Positions 1-14,337 of a stretch of 64,000 nucleotides of DNA are shown here, one piece after another (position 1 is the first letter of the stretch; each line of letters opens with the position of its first letter). Under the pieces are notes generated by a model. The model was given only the letters and a program-made list of their open reading frames with translations, did not search any database and was not told the origin of the DNA. A program made the translations under genes and the position numbers. Where the stretch lies: NCBI RefSeq assembly GCF_005239225.2, contig NC_133293.1, positions 6,448,001 to 6,512,000 of the forward strand, written 5' to 3'. Origin of the DNA: Populus alba. Taxonomy: Eukaryota; Streptophyta; Magnoliopsida; Malpighiales; Salicaceae.

Positions 1-1300
1 GACAATAATATGTATAGATCGAAGTGCCTTGCTGGATGAATGGATACAGAGGAAGGCACTACTTGTCTTGTCATCCATGAGAGCCTAGAAAGAAAGTTAA
101 CTGTTGACTTCTGAGTCTTCCACTTAAGAGCCGTCACCGCAACGCCATATAAGCCGCATAAATCATAATCATGTTTTTGGTGGCATATAACCTGCGGTGG
201 TGTTTTAGTCGTTTCGAAAGGAATCTCGACGGAAAACCAACGGAAATTTCTCTATAATCTATGGGAAGGATAATTAGACGAACCGGTGCTTATCTTTTTG
301 CTAGATTCGGGTTTTCATGCGCACTCAATTAATCCATTTATTAGAAGAAGAAATTTCCTCATGATTTTACTTCCTATACCACTACTTTGAAAATATTGAT
401 TATTATAAGGACAAATTGTGGCTATAATCACCACCGTTATGATTATCGTGAGGCTGTCTTGATTCATCACGCATCATCATCACCGTCAATAAATTTCTAG
501 TCCCAACTCTGCACACTCAACAATTTATAAATTATTAATGCAACCTTAAATTTTTTTCAACGTTGAAAACAACCTCAGCCTTGGGGCGCTGTACACCGAA
601 AAATCTCAAGCTAACCATATTTGACTTCACACTGACGCGTTTGTTTTATTCTTTCCTTTCTTTTTTCGTTCTTTCTTAATTTACTCTGATATTTTTTTAA
701 GATGATCAATCGAGTACAGCTAAAACAGAGTTAAATGTGGGTGCTTCAAAAGTTATTACATTCGTTGCCTTAAAATTTTGAAGATCCGGATTCATGTGTA
801 ACCTGTTTTTTATTTTTAATATATTTTTAAATGAAAAATACTTCAACAAACTTCAATGTACTCCAATGAAGTATTGATTGTCTTGCAATAAAAAAATAAC
901 CAAATTTCATTTCTGCATTGTTCACTAAATTGCACAATGGAGAGCAATGGATTCTTTGGAATGTGGCCATCAAAATGGGGGGAAGAGGAGAAGACAATCT
1001 TATTCAGTGTAAAGTGCTAAGCAGATCAATCTGATTTCTATACAACAAAAAGAAAATCATAAACCTATAATTTTATAGAATGGCTGCTTTATATAATATC
1101 AACATGTAAAACCATTTCTATTTAATTGTTCCAGTATTAACAGGTCAATCGAGTTCCCTCAGCGTAGAATATTTGCCTGTTTCCTGAATTCATCGGCCTT
1201 CACAACTCAAGAAAGAACGAGCAGGGGAAGAATTCTAGCAAGTTATATGAGATCAACTAGGAGCAAACCAGTTTCAAGCTGTCAGAACTACCCAAGGATG
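1..1300. other. Left flank, no gene seen
   Basis: This is the 3' side of the receptor kinase gene and runs to the window edge. I see no coding exon with a recognisable protein on either strand. The sequence is moderately AT-rich and of mixed complexity. It contains isolated TTGAC words, for example near 105, that could be W-boxes of a neighbouring gene lying outside the window. The part nearest 1300 probably includes the 3'UTR of the kinase gene. Confidence 0.5.
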
Positions 1301-4402
<3,102 letters not shown>

Positions 4403-4581
4403 TTAAAGCAATAAAGGAGGAATTAAGCGAAATTAAAATCAGAGAGGAAATAAAACGAAGACGGGTAAGAGACGACACTTTGATGAGGTATCATCCCATT
4501 CAGAAGGTTGATTTTCAACGGTGGAGACGTAAACGCGTGATACGGCTGAAAGGGAAACACTAGAACTAGATGCCATACCTG

Positions 4582-4666
4582 GGTCAACTCCTGTCTCTGA
4601 CAAAACACACAGAGATAGAGACAAGCCGCAAGGATTTCGGTTTCTGAGTTCTGACTAGGAAGTCAA
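4582..4666 (-). promoter_or_regulatory. Two W-box-like motifs upstream of the receptor kinase
   Basis: On the minus strand TTGACC (4587-4582) and TTGACT (4666-4661) lie 180-265 bases upstream of the kinase start codon. WRKY factors bind TTGAC[C/T], and CRK genes are commonly WRKY- and pathogen-induced. The motifs are seen; their function here is inferred. Confidence 0.35.
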
Positions 4667-4699
4667 TGGTTAGAAAGAGTAGATATTTCGATTTGTACC

Positions 4700-6378
4700 T
4701 CGATATGCAAAATTTTCAATTTTTTCGTCACTAGTCCGTGTTTGGTATTAGCGGATATTTTTAAAAATATATTTTTTAAAATTTTTTATTTTTTACATGA
4801 ATAAATTAAAATTATTAAAAAATAAAAATTTAATATTTTTTTTAAGACAAATTTACTTTTAAAAAACATCCAAAAAATAAAAGATACTACACTTCCAAAC
4901 ATCTAAAATAGAAATAAGACAATTTCCAATTGAGTCAAGGTAATAAAAGAAATATATATATATATATATATATATTAATGAAATTTTAATATCATTCCAC
5001 TAAATAAAATAATTATTTTTCTTTACTTAATAGTACACTGATTTTTTCCTTTTTAGAATTTTAATCCATTGCATAATCGTATAATATTTTATAGATGTAA
5101 TTCAATTGATATTAACATTTTTTTTTTCATTAAGATATTTCAAGTTCAAATTTTTTTGTAAGCAAGAATAATACTGCATAAAAAAAATGGTTAAATATTC
5201 TCTTCTTTTTTTTTTAATTCCAAGTGAATTACACGTAAGTTTAACAAGCACATACGAGAAAAACAGAATTATTTCTTTTCTTTTTCATATTTTTTTTCCG
5301 TAAGGTGATTTATTTTTTATTGACACCAAACCTTAAGTATTAAGTTGCTTTGTAAACCAAGTCTTTTTATTATTATTATTATTATCTCTTAAGAACCTGG
5401 GAGCGAGGTCGGTGGATCTAAACAGACCGTTGGATTTTTTTTTTCTTTTAAAAATTGACCATCAGACCGATACCCACTGGCTTGCATTAATATTATATTA
5501 TAGTTAAAAAATTACTCTAAAAAATAAGAGGAAAATATTGTTTCACATGCTATTCATTGCCGTGTTTTTTTATCTAATTATTATAGGTACAAATTAATGG
5601 TCAATTAAAGCATATTTAATATATATATAAAAAAAAAACATGATAAAAATTTAGGGCTAAATGTAAACATTTAATCCTCCAACTTTTAAAATTATAAATA
5701 TTCAATTTTAACAATTTATAGAATTTAATTTTGATCCCAAATTTTTTTTTTTTTTTGGATTCCTAATTTTATAGAGAAGAGAGAAAATTACTAGATTTAA
5801 GTGATAGAGAGAAAAAGTTTTAGATTATAACTATTCTGATCATGAAAACCGATGATTTCGTGTTAATAAATTCTTTTTAAATGAAAGAGTTTATTTAAAG
5901 TGTTTTTTTCCCTTAAACTTACTAGAAATATTAGATCTAAACCTAAAGAGAATTTTGATTTCAAATTAATTGTGACTTTTGAAGATAATTTTTGGGTTTT
6001 TAAAAGCTATAGGCATGTTTTACAATATGTTTATGGTGTTTTTTTGTTTTAGTTTTTTCAAGTTGAAATATGATGGTAGTGCATGTCTTTTTTTGTTTAA
6101 AACACTAGCTTGATTTTCCTGTGTCCAGAGGTCACCAAAATTTGAGTAAAACAAACAACATGTCACCTATTTTTTTTCTAAAGATTTAAAAGGTTGACAA
6201 CTTAAGAAAAAAAAAAAAAGGCCTAAGTGCGTGAGTTGCTCGAGGCCCGCGCACTTGGGCTTTTTACAGGTACCCCATGAGCTTTGGGCCTTCCTTATTT
6301 GAGAAATTAGATCTTTTTTATATCCATTATGGTTGAATTTCTTTTAAACATTTTTTTATTTTTTTAATTTTATTATTT
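4700..6378. other. AT-rich intergenic DNA with an (AT)n run
   Basis: No gene seen. An (AT)n microsatellite lies at 4952-4975. Homopolymer A and T runs are frequent. A short GC-richer inverted repeat occurs at 6221-6260. The remainder looks like decayed repeat DNA with no recognisable coding sequence. Confidence 0.5.
6221..6260. repeat. 11-bp inverted repeat (stem-loop)
   Basis: GCCTAAGTGCG at 6221-6231 pairs with CGCACTTGGGC at 6250-6260 (one G-T pair) across an 18-base loop. It is GC-rich in an AT-rich surround. It may be a repeat terminus; function unknown. Confidence 0.5.
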
Positions 6379-6772
6379 AATATTTGGTTGATTATTAATT
6401 GGGCAATGTAATTTATTTTAATTTGATTTTTTTTTAATTGCCTCGATATTTGGTTGGTTCTTAATTTTATAAGCGTCTATTTTAAATAAAAAAATTATTG
6501 AAATCAATTAAATCCATGACCCGGATCACCGGTTTGACTGGTTAATTTTAGTTATGTAGGGATCATGCTTAATATTTGATTGATTATTAATTAGACAATG
6601 TAATTTATTTCAATTTGATTTTTTTTTCCAATTGCCTTGATATTTGGTTAGTTTTTAATTTTATAAGTGTCTATTTTAAAAAAAAAATTATAAAAAATTA
6701 TTGAGTTCAATTAAATCCATGACCCGGATTATAAATTTAACTAGTTAATTTTAGTGAGGTAAGGATATGACT
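6379..6772. repeat. Tandem duplication, period about 192 bp
   Basis: Copy 1 starts at 6379 and copy 2 at 6571. Both contain, in the same order, a TATTTGGTTGATTATTAATT-like start, an ATTGCCT-GATATTTGGTT stretch, a run AATCCATGACCCGGAT, and a GTTAATTTTAG end. The copies differ by scattered substitutions and small indels, so the event is not recent. Confidence 0.75.
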
Positions 6773-6939
6773 TTACATAAATAATTCTCAATTTATTTAA
6801 TTAAAAAAATGCATAAATTTTATAAATTTTGCTTAGGACTTTTTTATATATAAAAAATACTTTTTGAAAGTTTGAATATATATTTTTTTATGAAAAAAAT
6901 ATTCAACCGAGTTAAATAACTAGATATAAAAAAATTACT

Positions 6940-7290
6940 AAAAAATCAGATAAATTGTGAGGTGTTGTTATATTGTTGATACAAGCAATGTTTCTCGCTA
7001 TAATTTTGTTCAATCTCTTCTCCTGCTTTCCCTGTCCTTCCATTTACTGAGAGACGTTGATGTTTGGAGGCCACAATTTTCTTTTGCTTTTTAACTTCTT
7101 GGCAGCTAATCTTTTTCCTTACCTTCTTCTTTTTGGAAACCAAACAGATAGAGGAAAGATACAAGAGAGAGGCTGCTATGGAGAAGAAAAGGATCCAGTG
7201 AGAGGGTCTTGCTCTTGCACCAACGATGATGAGCTCGGCGGCGTTGACGATGGCGCTTTTAATGTAGATAGGAGGAGTTTGTGAAAAAAA
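6940..7290 (-). other. Lower-AT island with possible exon remnant, unrecognised
   Basis: This stretch has balanced base composition compared with the flanking AT-rich DNA. On the minus strand an open reading of about 100 codons runs through 7260-6946 with a hydrophobic segment (near FFSIAASLLYLSS) followed by a lysine-rich tail. I do not recognise the protein. It could be a decayed exon of a membrane protein or chance. The open stretch from the internal Met is 72 codons. Confidence 0.2.
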
Positions 7291-8884
7291 CAGAGAAAGT
7301 TGTGTCCTTCGAAATCCTAATCTTTTATGATCTTTTTTTTATTACTGGTTGGGAAATTATGCATTCTTTTTTATTTGTTGTTTTTGGTTAATGGGTTTTG
7401 ATTTATGGTATATATATGCATTTTTACAACATGCTGGGTTTTAGATTTAATCTAATTTCTTCATTTGTGGGATTTTAATTCTTCGGTTTGGGGGTTATTT
7501 ATGTGTTATTGCATTAAATTATTGCTGATATTGCTGGCCTTTTATTTTATTTTTTTTCTTGTTAAATTAGAATTATACCGACAACTTTCTCTATGCAGTG
7601 GGTAGCTATGTTTAGTGGTGAAAACCTTTAAAATATAATTCTGATATTATTATTATAAACAAAATAATTTTGTAATATAATTATAAAGAATAGGTTAAAT
7701 CCAAGAGAAATTTTATTTAATCTTTTTAGAAGATTTTGAAATAAAAAACAGAGATTTGAATAATTAAAGAAATGAAAGTTTAAAAAGTGAAAAATAAATA
7801 TATTGATATGTCATTAATTTAGATTAAAGGTCCATATATTTATTCTTATAAATTTATTGATTATCAAAGTAAAAATAAATATTCTTTCAAGTCAATCAAA
7901 TAAATTTTATATCCCTTAAAGTTAAAGGAAATCAATAAGATTATTAGTAAATTAATTAGACAAAGCTTTCTAATCAATTTCTTACCATCAAATGAATTTA
8001 ATATTGAAAAGCAATTCTCATTTACTTAAGAGTAGTCTTAGGAGCAAAGTCCGTTAAATTTTATTCTTAGTAATGGTTCAAAAACTTGATAATTTATTCT
8101 AAGTAATTTAACGTAGCTTATCTTTCTCTAACATATTAAAATGAGAGATGTAGCAATCAAGTTAATTTTTTTGCTTCTAACTCTAGTCCCTAACAACAAT
8201 TACAGATTAAAAGAAACTAGAAAACATATAAATCATCTCTCAAAACAATTTAATTATCTTAAATAGAAATCAATAGTATAATTCTAAAATAAGAAAAAAA
8301 ATAAGTACTTAAACATGAAAGAATTACAATGTCAACGTTATTCCTCACAACTTGATAATAGAGATAGTGTTTATTCCTCTTGAATTGGAATTAAGAATTA
8401 GTTGCTGAGAATTAGTTGCTCATGGTCTCTGAAAATTTCAACAACAAATATGATTTCTCCTAAAATTCTTATACACAAAGAATGTCCTAGTTGTTTTTCT
8501 TTCCTCCTCTTTGTATCCCAATAGACAACCTCTTCATAATAAGTTATTAAGGCTAAAAATTAGGAGGTTAAATGTTATAAATAAAATCCATCTAATCCTA
8601 TCAGATTTCTTCTTAAAATGAGACTCCCAAACTGTTAGTTTCTCATTAAATTAAGAGATAAAACTCATCTTTTATCTTGCATCAGTATTTTCATCTTGAA
8701 AACGATTATGTCTGACTCGGAGCTTTCATAAAAGTTGTAGCCCTGAATGTGTAGATGTATTTAGGCTTTTGAATCACCTTATTTCAATAGTTGAGGCTTA
8801 AGATATGTTCATTTGAATGTTAAGTGTGAAAACAGAGAATTCTCCTGTAATTAAGATTTCAACCCGATTTTTACAAGTCTATTT
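7291..8884. other. AT-rich intergenic DNA, repeat-like
   Basis: No gene seen. The block 7670-8880 has the mixed but non-coding texture of an old interspersed element, with many stops in all frames. I could not identify terminal repeats. It leads directly into the LINE fragment that follows. Confidence 0.4.
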
Positions 8885-9590
8885 AGAAGTCCAAACTATA
8901 AATGATGCATGGGTCAGTGGTGGATGAAATAGGCTTTGATAAGAGGTCTTGTGTTTGTGCATTTCATGTTCTAATGGATTTCGTGCTTGGCTTATAGATG
9001 CTATTAATTCTTTCTTTGGTTATGTTGTTCTGTTGATAGAGATCTATATTGTTTTTATTTTGATATGTCATGTTTATGGTCCTTTTCTATGCAGTTTTGT
9101 TATAAAGGAGCAGCTTTGGAAAAATTCAGTCCCTCATATGGCATTAGACAAGGTGACCCTTTTTCTTGGTATATTTTATGTATTATACATGGAGAAATTT
9201 ACTCATTTAATCACAAAACAAATGCATATTAGAAAATGAAATCATGTAGGGTTTGAAAAGATAGGTTTGCATTTCACCTTTTCTTTTCTTTTTTTATGAT
9301 TAAATACTTTGTGGAGTCCTCTATGAAATCATATAGATTCTATTTTAGGGTGCTTAAAGAAGTTTTGTGCCTCAATTGGTCAAAAAAATTGGTGTTTTCA
9401 AAACCAAACATTTCTTCTCCAAAAACACTTATAAACAGGTATCTAATGCAATTAGAATGAAGATGGTTTTATATTGATATCTGACCTCAAAAAGATATTG
9501 TTGAGAAAATTCAAAGCAAATTGTCAACATGGAAAAATCAATAATTTTTCTGCAGCTAGAAGATTCGCTTTATCTTGTTGTTGAAGATTA
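8885..9590 (+). mobile_element. Decayed LINE (non-LTR) reverse-transcriptase fragment
   Basis: Translation near 9110-9165 shows GAALEKFSPSYGIRQGDPFS, which contains the GIRQGDP signature of plant LINE reverse transcriptases. Further on, in shifting frames, there are weak matches to the downstream LINE region: a CLKKFCASIGQKI-like stretch near 9350-9390 and a KIQSKLSTWKN stretch near 9505-9535. The frame is broken by several shifts and stops, and the catalytic (Y/F)ADD segment is not readable. The fragment is therefore inactive. Its 3' side is abutted by a MITE at 9591. Confidence 0.75.
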
Positions 9591-9792
9591 TGTTTAGGAA
9601 TACGGTGCAAATCACATTCCCAAAAATTTTAATTTTTTTTTTGTTTAAAATACATTTTTTATATATATTTTCTAATCGTTTTTATGTGCTGATATCAAAA
9701 ATAATTTTTAAAAAATAAAAAAAAAAACTTTATTTTGATGTATTTCTTAACAAAATCACTTTGAACCATCACTGATACCACAATCCCAAACA
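9591..9792. mobile_element. MITE-like element, about 200 bp
   Basis: The left end reads TGTTTAGGAATACGGT. The right end, read from the other strand, is TGTTTGGGATTGTGGT, so these are imperfect terminal inverted repeats. The AT-rich interior contains the family word TGCTGATATCAAAAATAA followed by TTTTAAAAAATAAAA. A related element is at 58158-58363. No clear target-site duplication is visible, so the superfamily is not assigned. Confidence 0.65.
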
Positions 9793-10839
9793 GGCTCGAA
9801 GTGGTGATGGCTAATGGAGAGATTATCTAAATGGTTCCCTGATAATTGCGTTAGGTCATTTTATTAATTTGTCTTCCATGCTTGGATAATGGTTTTGATT
9901 ATATTATGTAAAACCATGGATCAAATGGTGAATTGTGATTTTATGTTTTTTTGACTTCGTGTAAAAAACATAACTATGAATCAAGAAGTTAATGCTTACA
10001 TATAATAAATTATAGTAAAGATCATATATGTTAATAACAACATGTAAGATCTCATTAATATTTAACATAGTAGAAGAATGGAACAATGTTGTAATTGTTA
10101 TAGTGAAAAACTATTTTTCTTAGTCTTTGTATAATAAGTTTTTTAAAAGTAAGTGTAAAGAAAAATAAACTACAAAAGAATAAAGAGAATAACAATAAAA
10201 ATGGTATAAATAAGCCAAAAATAATATAGATAAGTCAAGTGTAGAGTAATAAATATTCAAAGTGTAAAAAATAAAAAATAATATTTTTTTTCAAAAAAAT
10301 AATGTAAATATTAAAATTTTTAAAAAGTAAACCTACTCAGTCATTACCTCAGAATTCAATGTGGACTTTCATGGTTAATGACAAATTTCCCTTGTTAAAC
10401 AAAGCTAAATAACTTTGTCTTAGGAGTAACATGATATTTTCAATGAGACATGTTTGTTATTCCAAAATTAAATAGGGGTAGATTAGCATTTTTTTTCTTT
10501 TTTTACATAGTATAATGACTTAAATATCCTTAGGAGCAGAGTTTAATCAACTTTTATGTAGGGGTATTTTTGAGTTTTTAATTTCAAAAAAAAACAATAA
10601 AATATCTAAAATACCCTTCAACACAAAAATCCTATAGTTGTTATCCATAGGCTTTATTGTCTTTTACTCCTGTTTTATTATTTGTTGTTGTTGTTATTAT
10701 TATTATTATTATTATCAAGTTTGATGAAGTTTAGTTTGGTTTTTTAATAAATGCACAAAACAAAATATGAAAAGTTGCACTTGTCAATGAGTGGAAGGAA
10801 CCTGCACTATTTTGACATTGTATGAGGGCTTCTCTGATG
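9793..10839. other. Intergenic AT-rich DNA with trinucleotide microsatellite
   Basis: No gene seen. A TTG/ATT trinucleotide run lies at about 10682-10715. The short open frames here have extreme AT-rich codons and no recognisable protein. Confidence 0.5.
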
Positions 10840-11473
10840 GTTAAAAACCACCTTTCACGGCGGAGTTAGAAGTGGCTCACCATGGTCTTTCCAATCAACT
10901 ATCATGTGGCAGCGATGAATTGTCGATGTGGCTCCGATGAGCTTTTTTCTTTTCCTTCTCCTTTTCTCTCTCTTTTTTTTGGGAAAATACAAGAGATTCC
11001 TTTCATTTGATTTTTTTTATTTAATTTGATACTTATTTTTTTTTATTGTTATTTGTTTTGTTGTTAATGCTTATTAAAAGTTTATTTTTTATTCAATTTA
11101 ATCTCTAGGCATTTTATTTCATTTAGTTGTTGTATCTAATTTGGCCCTCATTCTTTTGATTATTTTTTTTATCCCTTTCTTGATTTATTTATAATTTTTT
11201 AATTTGTCCCTCAATATTTTATTTTATTATTCAATTTTGGTTATTGTTCTTTTGATTGCAATTTTTTTTTATCCCTTTCTTGATTTATTTATGCTTTTCA
11301 ATTCTGTCCTTTAAAATTTTATTTGATTTAATTTTTGTATTTAATGTTTTCCCTATTCTTTTTATTGCTATTTTTTACCATTTTCTTGAAATTTTTTTAT
11401 GTTTTACAATTTTTTCTCTTAGTTATTATTTAAAATCTTTGTATTAAGTTTTGATCCTTATTCATTTGATTGC

Positions 11474-11521
<48 letters not shown>

Positions 11522-12480
11522 TTCAAATTAATTCCTAATTATTCATTTCATTTAGTTTTTTATACCAGATTTGATCCTTATATCTCGTATAGTGGGTGAG
11601 TCAAGTTAACTCAGGTTGAATCAGGTTTTTTCTTTTGATTTATTTTTTTAAAAAAGATTTTTTTTCTAATTTTCTAATTTGGCATTAGGTTATTGGTCTT
11701 TGGCTTTGTATTTTCTTATGCTTTCCTTTAATTAAGGTTAAACCAGGGTCATGAGTTGGTTAAGTTAATAAGACTTAACTCGATTTTTTTAATGTTTTTT
11801 TAATAATTTAACTTAGGTCTTTTTTTCTTATTTTTTTTTAAATCAGTTTGTTGTCTCAATCTTATATCGCATGTCGTGGATTAATCGAGGTAACCCAAAC
11901 TGACTAAAGATTTTTTCCTAGACATTTCTTTCCTTGAAGTTGAATTTTTTTTTTTCATTTTCATCTTTTAGGATTTGGTTGTTGGCCATTGAACTTTGCG
12001 ATTCTTTCTTCTTCTTCTTTTTTGTGAGGTTATCATAGGTTATGAGTTAGTCAAGTTAACACGGTTTTTTTTTTTTTAATTGATTTAGATTTTTGTCTTT
12101 TTTTCTAGGTCTTTTTAAGAAAAATTAGTTTTTTTTATCCTGATCTTATATCGTAGTCATGAGTAGTCAAGTTAACTCATTTTTTTTATGTTTTGTTTTA
12201 CGTTTTTTATTTTTGAATTTTTTTTTTTTCAGTTTTATTCTTTAATGTTAGGTTATTGGACTTTGAACTTCATGATTTTTTTTTACTTTTTTTTTTTTTT
12301 AACGTTAGCCTATTCTAGATTGCAAGTTAATCAAGTTAACCTGGTGGGCTTGCTTCTTTTTTTTTCAATGTTTTTTTATTGATTCAACTTCGATCTTTTT
12401 TAAAAGTTATTTTTTTATCTCGATCTCATATCATGGGGGATGGATTGATCAAGTTAACCAGAGTTGTATCGGGTTATCAT
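10840..12480. repeat. Long T-rich dispersed repeat with internal near-repeats
   Basis: A strongly strand-biased (T-rich) block follows a GC-richer lead (10850-10950). Phrases such as CCCTTTCTTGATTTATTTA recur at 11174 and 11273, and phrases of the kind GTCAAGTTAACTCA or AATCAAGTTAACCTGG recur at roughly 130-160-base spacing up to 12470. It includes an (AT)n run at about 11477-11518. Similar T-rich text occurs in GWD1 intron 31 and at 49.0-50.3 kb, so it is a dispersed family. No coding capacity is visible. Confidence 0.6.
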
Positions 12481-12484
12481 TCAT

Positions 12485-14185
12485 TGTCTGAATTGTTGGG
12501 TTCCCATATATCATACATGTAGTGGAAATTATGAAACAAAATTATTCGGGAGTCCCTACGATCTCGTTAGATATATATAGAGTTGTTTAGAGATTAATTA
12601 CTTGAATATCTGATCTTTTTTAGCTTTAAATAATTCCTTAAAGTCCGGGTTGTCGCAAATCACAAGTCATCCAATTTTCCAGCCTCCAACGGTAATCCAC
12701 ACAAACCACCTATACAAAATCTCTTAAATCCTTATTTAAGAGAGAGAGATAGAGAGAGAGATTGGTATACTTAAAGTACTCTAATATTGTGTATACGTAG
12801 TTTTTCTGTCTTACAAACAACCACTTCTCACTCTAATAAATAAGAGGCATAACTTACTATTTATAGAGAAATCTGAAAAAACCTTATAAATTAGCAAAAT
12901 ATCAATTTGCCCTATAAATAATATCCATATATTAATTCAGGATAATTTAATAAATTAACTCAATCAAGTCTTTATTTGATTTTTCCAGGTCTAGAAATAT
13001 AATCCACGTATTAATTATAATCTAATTCTTAATTTTTAAAATATATTTTAATCAAGTCATACTTAATTAAATTATCACAGTTTAATTTCTGACTAATGGT
13101 TCTGAATGTGTGTGACCCATTGGGTTTTTAACATGTTAGCCTAAATATAAATTATAATTCTAATTAAAATAGAATTAAAGAATTTAATTTATTATTAATT
13201 CAATAATTAATTAATTTATATTTGAAGATCAGGTGTATCATCTAGGAACGTGTCATGATTCCCCAAATATTAGAAAAGTTATTAGTGGTTTAACTTAACC
13301 TTTCAGTGACCGGTTTCTCACTGTAATTAATATTTCATCAATAATATTCTAATTTAACATTAAAGCATGAAGTATGTTTGCCATGTTAAATCATGTTTGC
13401 TTTCTATATAATAGTCATTGATCGCTTGAATAAGATTTGAAACCTTTTTCAAATTTCATTCCATCTCGGTCAAGGATTTCTCAGTCGATACTATTTGAGA
13501 ATAAATGAAATATTTTTCATAATTCATCTAGAGTGATGAATCATCTCTTAATCACTCAAGTACCTTAATATTGCTCATGCTACACCAAATACGTGTTCTT
13601 TTGTACCTCAATTAAGATAATATGTAATAAAATCAAAACATAACATTTTCTATATAAGATAACCTAGTAATCTCAAATTCAAGAATCACTTACACAACTG
13701 TCACACATGAACCTTTTCATAGACATAAGTAATCTCTTAATATGGAATTCTTATATGGGTTAGTCTAATGTACATGTCTTATGACAAACATCTACATATT
13801 AGTTTTAGGTATCTCTTATACCTTAGCTTATAGGAACAACTGCTTCCTTTTATAAAGAAAAAAAATATATAGCATGTATCGGTCTTTATGACTTATGAAT
13901 GTCTAGTTTTTAAGAGAGTATCTACTAAAAAATATTTTAGAAACAATATTTTGGTGCATTAGAAATCCCACAATTATAACAACTTTATAATTTTATTTGC
14001 AAAATATTTTTGTCCTATAGACTTATCTGTACTCTGATTCATTAATTTAATATTATATAAATATTAAAGATATATTAAACTTTTATTAATAATAAATATT
14101 TATTTATATTAATATAATAACATCACCTAGCTACATATTATATTAAACTAACATTAAAATTATTTTTACATTAGAAAATATAACC
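12485..14185. other. Probable old non-coding retroelement (LTR-like) sequence
   Basis: Long, mixed-complexity AT-rich sequence with no open frame of note. Its texture resembles a long LTR: it has no coding, and it contains a short AG microsatellite near 12742-12763. I could not find a second LTR copy, primer-binding site or target-site duplication in the window. The LTR assignment is a weak inference. Confidence 0.3.
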
Positions 14186-14216
14186 TGGCCCGCGGCCACC
14201 CATCTAGTAAACCGCC

Positions 14217-14222
14217 TATAAT
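14217..14222 (+). promoter_or_regulatory. TATA-like box of the polygalacturonase gene
   Basis: TATAAT lies 116 bases upstream of the start codon in a locally GC-richer stretch. That would allow a transcript start near 14250 and a 5'UTR of about 85 bases. Placement is inferred. Confidence 0.4.
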
Positions 14223-14337
14223 GGCCTCATTCCCCTGTTCCAAGCAGAGCAGTACCTGAAACTCATTTGTAGCTGTAGCTAGAGCTCTTCGTCCTCCTGG
14301 AGATTTCCAAGAAAAGTAAGAAAAAAGAAGTTAGAAG

